A DNA stretch of 64,000 nucleotides from Citrus sinensis (Eukaryota > Streptophyta > Magnoliopsida > Sapindales > Rutaceae). Numbering within the stretch: the first letter of the stretch is position 1; each line of letters begins with the position of its first letter. This document shows, piece after piece, positions 11,432 through 23,478 of the stretch. Below the pieces are notes generated by a model. That model had not been told where the DNA came from. It did not search any database and was given only the letters and a program-made list of their open reading frames with translations. The translations under genes and the position numbers were made by a program. The DNA lies in contig NC_068560.1 of NCBI RefSeq assembly GCF_022201045.2, positions 20,291,501-20,355,500 on the forward strand, given 5' to 3'.

Positions 11432-11820
11432 TTGTTCTGGGCTTCTGTTTCACTCGATTTTTCAGGGGTTTCAATGATTGATTTTCATTTCTCAACTCAA
11501 ACTAACTACTTTAACAAGTCACATTGTTTTGTTAATGAAAAATAACAACATTTGCAATAAAAACTCACATCAATTTCGAACTCAAATGATAAAATCAATA
11601 GATTAAAAGTTTAGGTTATGGTAAGAGTATAAACTAACCTTAAGAAGCTTTCCAATTGATAATTATATCTTCAATTATGTAATACTTGTTTGATGAAATT
11701 TGCTAATTTATTGAGAGTAATGGAGTTTGTTGAGTGATGAAATTTGTTAAGTTGAAAAGGGAAAAATGGTGGAAGTGCTGGAATTAATAAGAGAAAGTGG
11801 CATGCCTTTGTAAATTTGAT
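11430..11820. other. Non-coding interior of the MULE near its right end
   Basis: AT-rich DNA between the palindrome array and the right inverted repeat. No frame or repeat of note is seen. Confidence 0.6.
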
Positions 11821-11940
11821 GAAAATGATGAGGGTAATGTAGTCCAAAAATAGGGTGTTTGGCTAATTATGATAGAAAAAAGTTTAAAGGGTTAAAGTTG
11901 AAAAATGCCTAATTTTTTTGGCTATTTTTGTAAATTTCCC
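11821..11940 (-). repeat. Right terminal inverted repeat of the MULE
   Basis: Complement of the left repeat, ending GTAAATTTCCC. It is followed by the target-duplication copy CAATATATA at 11941-11949, which differs from the left copy by one base. Confidence 0.9.
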
Positions 11941-12198
11941 CAATATATAACCGGTCCTTTATAACTCAAATGAAGAATCTTGATGAAGCTCAAACATTAT
12001 CCTATCCACAATCTTGCTTGTCCCATAACATGATCTGACGTACTTTTTCTGGCTGAAATTCTTTCTCAATTCTCATGGATGACATTCAATTCTTTCTCAA
12101 AGTCATGTACTTTTCATGCTCCTTCAGTTCTTCCCATTTCACTAAAACTTGCAGTTGATTGATGCTTTGCCGAGAACAACAATCTTGATTGATAAATA

Positions 12199-12222
12199 AT
12201 GGCGTGGATAGCAGCAGCATGA
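12199..12222 (+). promoter_or_regulatory. Seven-codon upstream ORF overlapping the PPR start codon
   Basis: An ATG at 12199 opens the peptide MAWIAAA. Its TGA (12220-12222) overlaps the PPR ATG (12219-12221) as ATGA, in another frame. If the transcript starts upstream of 12199, ribosomes would meet this ATG first, so it could dampen translation or couple it by reinitiation. Function is inferred only. Confidence 0.5.
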
Positions 12223-14036
12223 CTAGGACGTCTGTCCTTCACCAGTCCCTTCTCTTGACACAACCTGAAGAACCACCAAAAGGCCCTGAACTCAATCTGA
12301 GGTTGAAGGAACAAGAATGTTTAACAATATTGAAGACATGCAAGAACCTGGAAGAATTCAAGAAAGTTCATGCCCATGTCCTGAAATGGGGTTTCTTTTG
12401 GAACCCTTTTTGTGCAAGCAATCTTGTGGCAACTTGTGCTCTCTCACACTGGGGCAGCATGGACTACGCCTGCTCAATTTTTCGACAAATCGATGAACCA
12501 GGTGCTTTTGATTTCAATACGTTGATTAGAGGATTTGTCAAGGAAGTAGAGTTTGAGGAAGCTTTGTTTCTTTATAATGAGATGTTTGAGAGAGGAGTGG
12601 AACCTGATAATTTCACATTTCCAGCCCTTTTCAAGGCATGTGCTAAGTTACAAGCATTGAAAGAGGGAATGCAAATTCATGGGCATGTATTTAAGGTGGG
12701 ATTTGAATGTGATTTGTTTGTACAGAATTCTTTAATCAACATGTATGGCAAGTGTGAGAAGGTAGAGTTTGCTTCTGCTATTTTTAAGCAAATGGATCAA
12801 AAGAGTGTTGCTTCTTGGAGTGCTATCATTGCAGCCCATGCAAGCAATGGGTTGTGGTCTGAGTGTTTGAAGCTTTTTGGGGAAATGAATAATGAGAAAT
12901 GTTGGAGGCCCGAAGAAAGCATATTAGTTAGTGTGCTCTCTGCTTGTACTCATTTGGGTGCTCTTGATTTGGGAAAGTGCACCCATGGCTCCTTGATTAG
13001 AAACATAAGTGCTCTCAATGTCATAGTAGAAACTTCCTTGATAGATATGTATGTAAAATGTGGCTGTTTAGAGAAGGGACTGTGCTTGTTTCGAATGATG
13101 GCTGACAAGTGTCAGCTGACTTACAGTGTGATGATTTCAGGGCTGGCTATGCATGGACAAGGCAAGGAAGCTCTTAGTATTTTCTCAGAAATGCTCCGGG
13201 AAGGATTGGAACCAGATGATGTTGTCTATGTTGGTGTTTTGAGCGCTTGTAGTCATGCCGGTCTTGTCAATGAGGGTCTGCTGTGCTTTGACAGGATGAA
13301 ACTAGAGTATCGGATAGTACCAACAGTTCAGCATTACGGTTGTGTGGTCGACCTCATGGGTCGAGCTGGGATGCTTGGTGAAGCCTTAGAGCTTATCCAG
13401 AGCATGCCTATTCAGCAGAATGATGTTGTCTGGCGAAGCCTTCTTAGTGCCAGTAAGGTTCATCATAACCTAGAAATAGGAGAGATAGCTGCTAAAAACC
13501 TATTCCAGATAAACTCCCACCACCCTAGTGATTATGTGCTGTTATCAAATATGTATGCGCGGGCTCAAAGGTGGTATGATGTGGCTAAAATTCGAACAGA
13601 GATGGCTAGTAAGGGCTTGAACCAGTCGCCTGGATTTAGCTTGGTCGAGGTGGCAAGAAAGGTATACAAGTTTGTTTCACAGGACAGATCACACCCCGCA
13701 TGGGATAACATTTACGAGATGATTCATCAGATGGAATGGCAGTTAAAATTCGAAGGGTATTCTCCTGATATATCACAGGTGTTGCGAGATGTAGATGAAG
13801 ATGAGAAGAGAGAGAGATTGAAAGGTCACAGTCAGAAGTTAGCAATTGCTTTTGCGCTCATACATTTGTCTCAGGGTTCTCCAATTCGAATAGCAAGGAA
13901 CCTCAGGATGTGCAATGACTGTCATACATACACTAAACTGATATCAGTAATCTATGAAAGAGAAATTATTGTAAGAGATAGGAAACGGTTCCACCGTTTT
14001 AAAGATGGAACTTGCTCTTGTAGAGACTACTGGTAA
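12219..14036 (+). CDS. PLS-class pentatricopeptide repeat protein with E and DYW domains (At1g31920-like)
   Basis: A single-exon gene of 605 residues. The start is the first in-frame ATG (MTRTSVLHQ); the frame is open a little further upstream but without an ATG. It has about nine P, L and S repeats (typical words FDFNTLIRGFV, LINMYGKCEKV, YSVMISGLAMHGQG, VVYVGVLSACSHAGL), then E/E+ motifs and a C-terminal DYW domain ending CSCRDYW. Such proteins bind organelle RNA and specify C-to-U editing sites. The DYW zinc-binding CxxC (CNDCH) is present. The HxE catalytic motif reads HSQ (Gln at residue 539, codon 13833-13835), so deaminase activity may be lost or supplied by a partner. Organelle targeting is expected from the family, but no clear presequence is visible. 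It resembles Arabidopsis At1g31920 from memory, whose neighbour is PMK, as here. Confidence 0.93.
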   Translation: MTRTSVLHQSLLLTQPEEPPKGPELNLRLKEQECLTILKTCKNLEEFKKVHAHVLKWGFFWNPFCASNLVATCALSHWGSMDYACSIFRQIDEPGAFDFNTLIRGFVKEVEFEEALFLYNEMFERGVEPDNFTFPALFKACAKLQALKEGMQIHGHVFKVGFECDLFVQNSLINMYGKCEKVEFASAIFKQMDQKSVASWSAIIAAHASNGLWSECLKLFGEMNNEKCWRPEESILVSVLSACTHLGALDLGKCTHGSLIRNISALNVIVETSLIDMYVKCGCLEKGLCLFRMMADKCQLTYSVMISGLAMHGQGKEALSIFSEMLREGLEPDDVVYVGVLSACSHAGLVNEGLLCFDRMKLEYRIVPTVQHYGCVVDLMGRAGMLGEALELIQSMPIQQNDVVWRSLLSASKVHHNLEIGEIAAKNLFQINSHHPSDYVLLSNMYARAQRWYDVAKIRTEMASKGLNQSPGFSLVEVARKVYKFVSQDRSHPAWDNIYEMIHQMEWQLKFEGYSPDISQVLRDVDEDEKRERLKGHSQKLAIAFALIHLSQGSPIRIARNLRMCNDCHTYTKLISVIYEREIIVRDRKRFHRFKDGTCSCRDYW

Positions 14037-14598
14037 ATTGAAATCTTTCCTCCCAACATTATTCAGATGATGCTTCCTCAAAACAGTTCCTATATGATGC
14101 ACGAACAGTCCAATATCTAACTATTGGTGAAGTTCTAGTGGTACAAGCCATTCTTTTTGTTACCAAGAAGAAGGCATTTCCATGTCCATGTACACAAATA
14201 TAACGAGAGAAGTGCATTAAATAGCTAACAGAAATTCTTCCTGGAAATTGCCTAGAGCATATCCTTAAATAAATGATAACCAGAAACAATAGGATCCCCC
14301 AGTGCACATCCCAGTTTCAGTTTGTGTTAAATGTCCATAAAGTTTAAGCGAAATATAACTCAAATTGATTGTGAAAAGAGTAATTGTGTATTGTACACAA
14401 CGTACAGTATTCAAGGTACAACAGCTATAAAACCTAATTTAACTGGTGAACAAAGGTTCTTTCTCTTAAACTTTTACCCGATGAATTAATCCCTAAAATT
14501 GTAAAATTGGTATGTAATTCCTTCAGTAGATCAAATTTTCCATAAAATCTTATTAGGCAACTTACAATTTATTAAAATACAATTGAATAATGTATATT
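14037..14598. other. Convergent 3' region between PPR and PMK
   Basis: Non-coding AT-rich sequence that holds the two 3' UTRs. No repeat or RNA gene is seen. Confidence 0.6.
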
Positions 14599-17500
14599 TT
14601 ACTCTATGTGAACTGCAGAAACAGCTGATGTAATTTCAGTGGTCCGTGGATCACAACTTTCTAAAGAAACACCATGGGGATCTTCTCTGACTAACAAGGC
14701 AAGAACATTGACTGAACTCCATGCTTTGGTCACATTGCTGCCAGAATCTCCTAATGTAACAGCAAAAACTGCATCAAATCCACCTGCTCCAGGAACTCCG
14801 GCCAACAAAACTCCTTCCATGTCCATTGTAGCGTTCAGAAGTTGAGTTTGTGATTCAGGTTCAATCTGCAAATCAGAAGGTCAAAGAGATTATTATGGTA
14901 CAGCGAATTCTTATTAACTTTTTCTAACTGGAAGATGAAGCTTTTCTTCATCTCTTTGACATTTCATAATACAAGTGTCAATTACCTGAAAAGGTCGTCT
15001 TCAAAGATGAAAATTACTACTCATAGTAGTAATTTCTTCCGCATTTTGGCTCATTGTTATTTTAAAAAAAAAAAACAATTTTCATAATTTTTTTAAAACT
15101 AATTCCATCAATGCATTCCAAATCAGAAAAGTAATTTAAAAGCATTATCTCAGACTCCATGGATATAGGTGGAGAAAAGATGTAATGCCTGTAAGATTTA
15201 ATACAGACATGAATACAAATTTCACGTGTCTTGAATTCTTGATATTTATTTTCCTTCTTCTTTGACTGACATAAGAAATTAGGTCCAGAATTTCTGAAAT
15301 CAAAGCATTTAGCCTCAACTCTTGCAGAAGCAATTTCAGTTCTTACACTGTTACCCATGTTATATAGCAGGATGTAGATGCATCCTATTTGGTACCCAAA
15401 AATTGACGAGTATGCCGCTAAAAGATGAGTTCATCAACCAAGACTATTTACACTGAAAAGAATATCAAGTAAAATAACCTACCGGAACTCCAGCAGCTTC
15501 CCCCATAAGACGCATATGATATCTGATCCCAAGCATAGCATCTCTTGCTCCTAATAATGATTTAACAACAGCTTCCTGGGTTGGTTCAGTGGCTTGCTCC
15601 ATCCACTGTTAATGCAATGTGTGAAATGATCCAAACATCAATATGACAAAATATATTGAGATAAGATAAATGCATATGTCACAACTTAGGAAGGTATTAA
15701 TTGCATAAATAAATCAAGTCTCTCTCAAAAACATTTCCTCACCGTTCACCACAAGTAAACATGCTGCACCTACTTCAGAAGTTCACAGCTGAAATTGAAG
15801 CTCAAGCTGCAATTGCTAATGAAACAAACATGGAATTTTTACATTGTGCATAACAATCATCCATTTGTAAGAACTTGAAATTTAACCATTAACCCAGCAT
15901 AAAATTATAAATAAAATCCCAACAATGATATTTTAACTCTTAACACTTAAGTCACATACAAGGCAGGAGTTATTCAAGAAGCTTTTCCAATAAAATGAAT
16001 AGAATGATGAGTTTGTAATGATTCAATCACAAGAGTTCTCAGTCAAATGGGCTCAAATACAATGTTGAAACATCTATTGTCCCAGAAAATTAAACTAATA
16101 GGTATTACTTTAAGACAGAGTATAGTGTTGCCACAAGAGTACAAATCTTGCTTAATGGGTTACAATTTTCTTGTCAGAAAAATTTAGCTTCAACTACATC
16201 GTGAGCAAAGCCCAAGAAGATACTCTAAAAAACTAATTAAAGATACCATCCAGCCAATACAATTCAGGCCTTCAAAAGAGAACCCAGCAGGGGGCCATAG
16301 TAAAATCTGAATGCTCAATCATTTTTCACTTATTAGAGTAAAAATGTTATAAATTCATAGTAATCATCATATCAGCCGTTTAGGTTGCCTTATTTTTAAG
16401 ATGCATCTGTCAATACCCTTAAAAGAACCAGAATAAAAATTTCTTCAAAGAGAGAGGGAACCAAAAATGTTAAAAAAAAAATTCAGCACATTTTAACTTC
16501 AACGTTCCTACAAAATCCTGTTATTCTGTGATTCAGGTCACTGAGTTGGTTGCATAAAACTTATAAATTTCTGAAAGCATAGCCATCAGAAATATTAGCT
16601 TTTCTTTCTGATAAGTAGTAAATGATTAAAAAAAGGAAGATTGAGAAGGAACACAAATAGAAAAGGATACCAAGAAGAGAAGAAAAGCAAACTAAAATCT
16701 AATTTTTTATAAAACTGAAAATAACCACAAAGCTTGAAATAGGAAAATGTGACAAACCCAATTAAATTTGATTCATCTATGTGCTTCCCTCCCTCAAGAG
16801 CTCTTCTAAACCCTTTCCCTTTCACAGTAATGAAAAAAACGGGACCATACCATTCACCCTAAGAGTATTTGTCCCTTAGCTTTATGCGTATCGTAATTTT
16901 TTCCCTTTATTTGAGAAGTTAAAAACAAATTCATGCTTCAAATTAGACATCTTAACTGGCTGGGAATATTAAATGTTGAAAGGATGCAATGGAGCAAAAT
17001 AAAAAATAAAAGAGACAAAGAGCACATTGTCCGAAAATCACTATGCAGTTGTATTCGTAAATATGAATTTCTTGAGAAGTATAGGAAAACAAGTTAAGTA
17101 CCTTCTCTGACTTAAGCTTGCTGCAGCTCTCTATCACATGTTTATATGCATTCCAATGTTCTTCTGCTAATTTGCTTAACATATTTAGTTGGGTTTCAAG
17201 TGCTGAATTGGACTCCGACAACTTTTTCCATGTTTCCTGGGATTTCTGAGGGTCAGATTTTTGCCATTTTTTCACTGAACCTACCATTGAAGGCGTGGAT
17301 GATCCACCAGTTCCTGGTTCCCCTAATAACTGTAAGAAATAAGATATTCACTGTGAGCATGTAGTGCTTCCTGTTGTTCTGAAAATCAAGAAACTGTGCA
17401 AAAGTGGACCATCCTTCATAAGAAAAGAGGAAGGCATCTTCAATTCAATAGCATGGGTTAAAACTCAGTCTCTAGCATTTCTAAACATTAGTCAAATGGT

Positions 17501-20500
17501 TTTCCAGTTTACACTTCCAACTAAATATACTGGATTCTTAACTGCCTTAAAGGCACTTCACATGCCCAGGATACATGAAGAAATCACACTACACTATTGC
17601 CATCCTACACATTATAATAAGTAAAGCATAACATGCAGGAAAAAGAAGTTCCAAATTATTCAGAGTTTTGTTCTCTAAACAGATTAGTGCAGTTTCGAAA
17701 AACAATAGCTGATTAAGCAGTAGCAAAATCCACCCTATCCTAGAAATCCTTGAACATCAAGTAGTTGGAAATATTCACATTGCATTAAGCTTTAGAAATA
17801 CAACTCAAATACAAGCCAAATATGGTTGTCTGAAAAGATTTCATACTAGCAATCTGGGAGTGTTTGGAAGGGTCTAATGACTAGTGGTATGGAAAGAGAG
17901 AACAAAAACATAGAACATGTAATTATGTGAAGTTAAAATATTGATACAAGAAATTTGAGAGGCCAAGTCACTTTTTACACATAGAAAGCAACTTATTAAC
18001 AAAAGGATCTGTACACAAAATTCTTCATTGCAAAAAGATAATCAGAAAAAGACACTGTTTGGGATGCATTTTAAAAATGTGATTTATAAGCAATTGTCAA
18101 CTGTGTTATCCTAGGCTTACGCCAATGTTCAGTGAAAATTGTATTGAGAAACAGACTTTATACATAATTTAAGTAGGTCTCTGTGTGAGAATGCGCGTGG
18201 AGGTGTATACCAACTGTATAATTGCAGAATGCATTTGAACTGATTTTAAAACCCAAACACATCTAAAAGCTACGTTCCATGGATGATCAGTTTGCTTTAC
18301 TCCAAAACTATTATCCCCACAGGCCACAGTACAACTAGAAATGACTTTTCTAGAAACCATGATAATTCTAAACTCACACAAATCAAATTCAGTATGTACT
18401 TTTAGATCTATATTGCACTGTATTACTGACATGCATCCAGACAAATATACAGTAACAAGCACATTAAATGGTTTCAACTTGCTTACAAGAGTCATCAAAG
18501 GTGGCAAGGAAAACATAGCCCTCTCATGATCCCATTTCCCTTTTAGGATGCCAGTAATGACTTCTTGTAATGGTGTTTCTTTCACAGCAACCTGAAAATT
18601 ATCAAGGAAAAATTATCAGAAGAAAATTTCTGGAAGAACTATTATCAAATCTTTGCTGTGTCTAAATATAAATCTATTTCTACATTCACTCAAAGGTCAA
18701 AGATGCTAAAACTAATATTATACATCAATCTTCATCTAAAACTTGTTTAAAAATAACAAAATTTAATGCTGAGAAACCTGCAGCAAAACTCACTCATGAA
18801 AACCTAATATCCACCAAATTATTCTTGGCCAAGAGAGTAATGAGAAAACTAATTTATAAAAACTAAATAACCTGGGTAACACCCTCTACACAACTTTTAC
18901 AAAGATCAAAGACCCCTTTTCCTTCTTGTGATAGTATCTTCAACAGTTAACTACTTTCTTAAAGTTAAGGACAAGATGTAGGCTAAGTGACTTGTTTGTT
19001 GCACTCCAAGTGGTAGTTTTTAAGACTTCTGAACTATCAATAACTCTTCCTCATTTAAAAGTTACAAAGAAAAAACCATGTTAAAGCAAGAAAATCTTTG
19101 TTGCATGGAGTGTTGCAAGAGTGTTGCAACCACAGCTATATACCATTGACTTTCACCCTAGTAATGCCAGACAACATTTGATTTTTCCATTTGTAAAACT
19201 TAAAATTTTCTTCATCGCTCAGTAATCCAAAGTGTTACTTCAATTTGTAACAGCTCAAGGATGAGAGTGAGAATCTTAAATTAATCCACTCATTCAGTAT
19301 TCCTCCTCATCTCAAGAGGTCATCAAAATATTGTTACTCACCAACTCAAGACGGAATCCAAAATTAGATTACACAAAGCAAGGAAGGTAATCGACAGGCA
19401 GGCTATCTACAAGGTCATTGAGTAACATATAAACCAACTACCACTAAACTTTCATATTGCTTTCGTCCTTCTGTTCAAAAGAAACTTGTTAGCACAGATA
19501 ATCTACTTGAAAATACACAAGATAGAGGTAGACAGAGACCTGAGCAGAGGAAAGCACTTCCGGTGAAAACCGAACATATCGCTGACTTCCATAAACTGCA
19601 GAACTGACATCAAACCCACTGCCAATTTTCCCTTGTGCAATACAATGAGCACTTTGGGCGATCATATGTACCATGTCAAGATCTCCATCGTGCTGTTGAT
19701 CAATGGAAGAGGAAAGATTGACAATCCCAAGGTAATGAAGTAATGCAGCAACCACAGCAGTTGTCATTGCTGCAGATGAACCCAATCCAGTTTTTGCAAC
19801 TTCAGGCTTGCAATTTCCTCCATTTGATTCGTCTGCATTGAATGTTATTGATGCAAAGGGTGGAAGGGCAGCCAATGCTTCTGGTGTCAAAGGAAGCCCA
19901 CGTGCTTCAATCTACGAAAAATGGTTTAAATTCAAAGATTGAATAAAGTTCGTATACCAGGTCACTCAAAGTGATAGAAGCAACTTATACTTAAGACATT
20001 CTAAAGATTCATTATATATAGAGAAAAAATAATAAAAAAGAATATTGCACCTGCATTATTGTTTTCGAAAAGTAATAGCAGTAGTCGAGCACTAGGGTAA
20101 ATACCTGATTCCGATATGAGTAGAAGTCATTGCAACCCAAGATTGTGATATCAAGACCTGCAAAAGTAATATAGTCAAAAGATTAGATTCTAAGAATTTG
20201 AGTGTTTGGTTGATCTGTACACATGACAGAAACAGCAGCACCCAAAGCATAAAACATTACCCTGCAAGAGTAGTTTGTGCAACGCATCCTTTTTATTCTT
20301 ATCAAATATCGCATACGCAGCTGCCACAGCATATTGGACTGCATATTCAACAAAAGGGTTCTGCGATTCGCTGGAAAAATAGAAGTCTATTGACATTAAT
20401 CATCATAAGCGCATGCATCCCCATCAAATCTTTCAGAAACTAAACGAAATCTTGCCTCAAAGATACAGCCTGAAGAGTTAAATTCTTCAACGACAATTTG

Positions 20501-20925
20501 TACATGCTTTCCCTCAACAATTGAGGTGATGTTAACTTAACATCAGTCCATCCCTAATAAAACAGAGTACTTAGTAAAATCACAAATCATATATACAAAT
20601 AATCGTTTTAAGTGAACGAATCAATAAATAAATAAACTAACGAACCCATGCCCAGCTGTCTGGCTTGACTTGTCCATAAAGAGGCTTCACAATGGCGTAA
20701 AATCGAGCATTAGTGCTCAACACAATCCCAGCATTGGGTCTCTCTAATATAAGATAACCCCCTGTTATCAACACTTTCCCAGGAGCTGAAGCAACTCTGC
20801 AGCAAAACCCAAAATAATAATAATAATATTAACTTACTCATAATTAGAAAAAAAATCATAATAAAGAAAAACAATCAGAGCAGAATTCGAAACGAAATAA
20901 TGGATGATCAAACTTACACGGCCAT
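14599..20925 (-). CDS. PMK: Phosphomevalonate kinase, ten exons
   Basis: Exons in transcript order: 20918-20925, 20646-20796, 20456-20553, 20261-20370, 20105-20157, 19540-19911, 18487-18591, 17102-17329, 15483-15605 and 14599-14865. They total 1515 bases, 504 residues and one frame. The protein opens MAVVASAPGKVLITGGYL, the GHMP kinase N-terminal motif. The ATP-binding loop TGLGSSAA lies at 181-188 and the third motif GVPGAGGFD at 439-447. It phosphorylates 5-phosphomevalonate to diphosphomevalonate in the mevalonate pathway, which supplies cytosolic isoprenoids and sterols; plant PMK is reported to be peroxisomal. The first coding exon holds only eight bases. The intron after exon 3 has a GC donor (GAG|GCAAGA), forced by the frame (AG + C = Ser, then ESQNPFVE). 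Length and motifs match a full, intact enzyme. Confidence 0.96.
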
Positions 20926-22469
20926 TGCTGTTGCTGTTGCTGTTGTTGCAGTGCGAAGAAATTAAATCAAAAGTGGAATCAATTAAAGATTGATCAATTC
21001 AATTTCATTTGCTTTTGTAAAAATGAGAATTAATTAATTAGTAAATATAAAGTGTCAGTGTTATTACTTTGTAGAGGATATGCAGCAGATTCGCTAGCTT
21101 AACTTATACCGAAGACAGGACACTAACTCTTCCATTCTTGTTCAACTTACAGCGGTGAGCACCACTTCGAGTCCCCATATTGACTGTGGACTCAATTTCC
21201 CCTTAATTATAAAATAATTAAGTAGGGACAATTTTTTTTACCGTAAACATTTCTTTAATATTAGTAAAAATAAAAATTTAAATAATATTTTATAAAATTA
21301 ATATAAATTAATTTTAATAATTATCTCAATATAAATACTAGTAGTCGTTAGATATAATATCAATATTAATCTAGTTGTAATATATGTGTTAGAAAAATAA
21401 TTGACCGGCCGATCACAATGGTGATTGAATTATTGCTATTAAACTTGTTTAGAACAAATTAATATTAAATAAAACAGCTTAAAAAGAAGTCGGCATAACT
21501 TTCAAAGTATAAAATTAAATTTAAGATAAATATCAAAAAATAAAATTATTAATAAAAATAATATCAATCAAGTGAATCAACTCAACTAAAAAATATATAT
21601 ATGTATTACACATATGCATTAATCAAAATTTAACACATCACGTGAACCAGAATTGTCAACCTAATTTATATCATTTCACGTACGAGAAAGATATATTTTT
21701 ACCAAATTTTTATATTTTAAGAATATGCTTTCATTTTTTTGTTATAAAAAATTATTGTCGAATTACCAATTAGATGTCCTTCATTTATTTATTTTTAATT
21801 AGTTGCATTGTTCTTTCCATCTCTATGACATTGATGGGTCCATATGGGAAAGATGCCACGCTTTATATCGTATCCAAAGATGCAAGCTTTGCTGTTGAAG
21901 TTGCTGCATTCAGCCAAAGCCAACTATAAAGTATTTCCACAAATCATGCAATGTAATTTATAATGCTGTCGTATTTTGACTGTAAATTCCCTAGCTACTC
22001 TTCTTTGTCAAGTACGAGCTAAACTTCAAAAACAATAGTTTATAAACTAAATAAATAAATATGTAATATGTAAAAGGTTCGAGATGATAAAATTTGTCGA
22101 TATTTCCAATAAGAAATTTATTAAAATCACTTAAATCAATTTTAAAATAATGTAGTCTAAATTTAATAGGGTACTGATGGATATTCTAAATTTTTTTTAT
22201 TCTAAATGATGTATCATTAATTGAGTGGTCGGTAATTTTTTACAAGATTTAAGTAAATTAATTGTATTATCTCACCAACTAATTGATAAATGTCACATCA
22301 TTTAAATTAAATATTTATGATAAAAAATTTAAGGTGTATAGTACTGTTCAAATTAATATCTAAATGAAAATTGTTGTGTAAGTTCCTCCCATAAAAAATA
22401 TAAATTTAATTTTTTCTTTTCCTATAGATCTCAGTACCAGTTTGAAAAGTACAATCAACAAAGGTGCCG
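20926..22469. other. PMK 5' region and AT-rich intergenic DNA
   Basis: A short GCTGTT repeat lies directly upstream of the PMK ATG (20926-20950), presumably in its 5' UTR. The rest is AT-rich DNA with no supportable gene. Confidence 0.5.
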
Positions 22470-22477
22470 GTTTAAAC

Positions 22478-23470
22478 TAGGGATGACAAAAATCCCCACG
22501 GGGACGGGTACCCTCGGGGATTTTCCCCATTCGGGGAGGGTATGGGGATAATTTCATACCCAATTTCTTATTCGAGGAGGGGACGGGGAAATTTTTTTAC
22601 CCAATTTCTTATTCGGGGAGGGGACGGGGATGAGGTGGAATCCCCATCCCCTACCCATTTCCCCATTTTAATTTTTAATTTAATTTTAATTTTTTAAAAT
22701 TATTAGTAAATAAATTATAAAATTATAAATATTGGTAAAAATAAAAAATATCAAAATATTTATATTATTAAACTTTTAGGCCTAATTAACTAATTAAAGT
22801 TCTAAATTTTTATTTAGGACATTAAAAAGACCGAGTAGATTCTATTAGCCAAACATTTTTTTTTAATTTTGATATTCTTTAAATATTTTAAACTTAAATC
22901 TATTTTTTATTTAATTTTAGATGTTATAATTGTCCACAACGAATCACAATTTTAATATCTAATCTAATCTAATCTAATATTTACTTTTAATTTGCTCCGA
23001 TTTAACTATTGTGTTGTAAAGGGAATAATTCACATTTATAAAGTGCCCACGCCACCATTGAAAAAGTTAATTTTGAATCTAAATTCGATTTTATTTGTAA
23101 CAATTTTGTATTAGACTATTAATTTGTTCATGATAGTTTGTAAAATAAGTTTGTATCCCTTGCATGTTGCGTTACTTACTAATTTAATGTATGTGACTTT
23201 TGTAATAAATATTAATGTAAGATATATTTCGAACTTTATTTTTATTTGAATTTTTTATTTTAATATGATTAACTCAAAATAAAAAAAAATGTATTAGTTA
23301 TTCGGGGATCGGGGACCCTCGGGGATCCCCTGTTATTATTCGGGGAGGGGATGGGGATTCTCTCAAGTAATTCTGACGGGGACGGGGAGGGGATGGGGAC
23401 ATACGCAAAATATCGGGGATGGGTACGGGGAGATCGGTCCCCTCCCCTCCCCTCCCCATTGCCATCCCTA
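22478..23470. mobile_element. Non-autonomous hAT-type element
   Basis: The ends are short inverted repeats TAGGGATG(A/G)CAA. The element is flanked on both sides by a perfect 8-base target duplication GTTTAAAC (22470-22477 and 23471-23478), the size typical of hAT. Each end carries a 150-200 base GC-rich subterminal zone of repeated GGGGACGGGGA/TCGGGGA words, and the middle is AT-rich. There is no transposase frame. The perfect duplication suggests a fairly recent insertion, but GTTTAAAC is itself palindromic, which weakens strand arguments. Confidence 0.85.
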
Positions 23471-23478
23471 GTTTAAAC

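Larger units (their letters stand above)
3831..11940. mobile_element. Mutator-like element (MULE) with transposase and ULP1-like gene, structurally complete
   Basis: Seen: the two ends are inverted repeats starting GGGAAATTTACAAAA and aligning for about 120 bases with roughly 80% identity (3831-3950 against 11821-11940). The flanks are CAAGATATA (3822-3830) and CAATATATA (11941-11949), a 9 bp target duplication with one mismatch, the size expected for Mutator. Inside are a MuDR-type transposase gene on the minus strand and a DUF1985/ULP1-like gene on the plus strand, converging with 216 bases between their stop codons. MULEs carrying ULP1-like genes are known in plants (the Kaonashi type in Arabidopsis and melon). 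The transposase frame is open throughout, so the insertion is probably not very old, although the inverted repeats and target duplication have diverged. The element is potentially autonomous. No host gene is visibly disrupted. Confidence 0.93.

Noticed and set aside
12189-12218. An N-terminal extension of the PPR protein (MINNGVDSSS)
   Set aside because: It would need a TTG start. The first in-frame ATG is 12219.
17146-18529. Short frames in PMK introns, both strands
   Set aside because: They cross predicted exon borders or lie inside introns, and their sequence does not continue the kinase.
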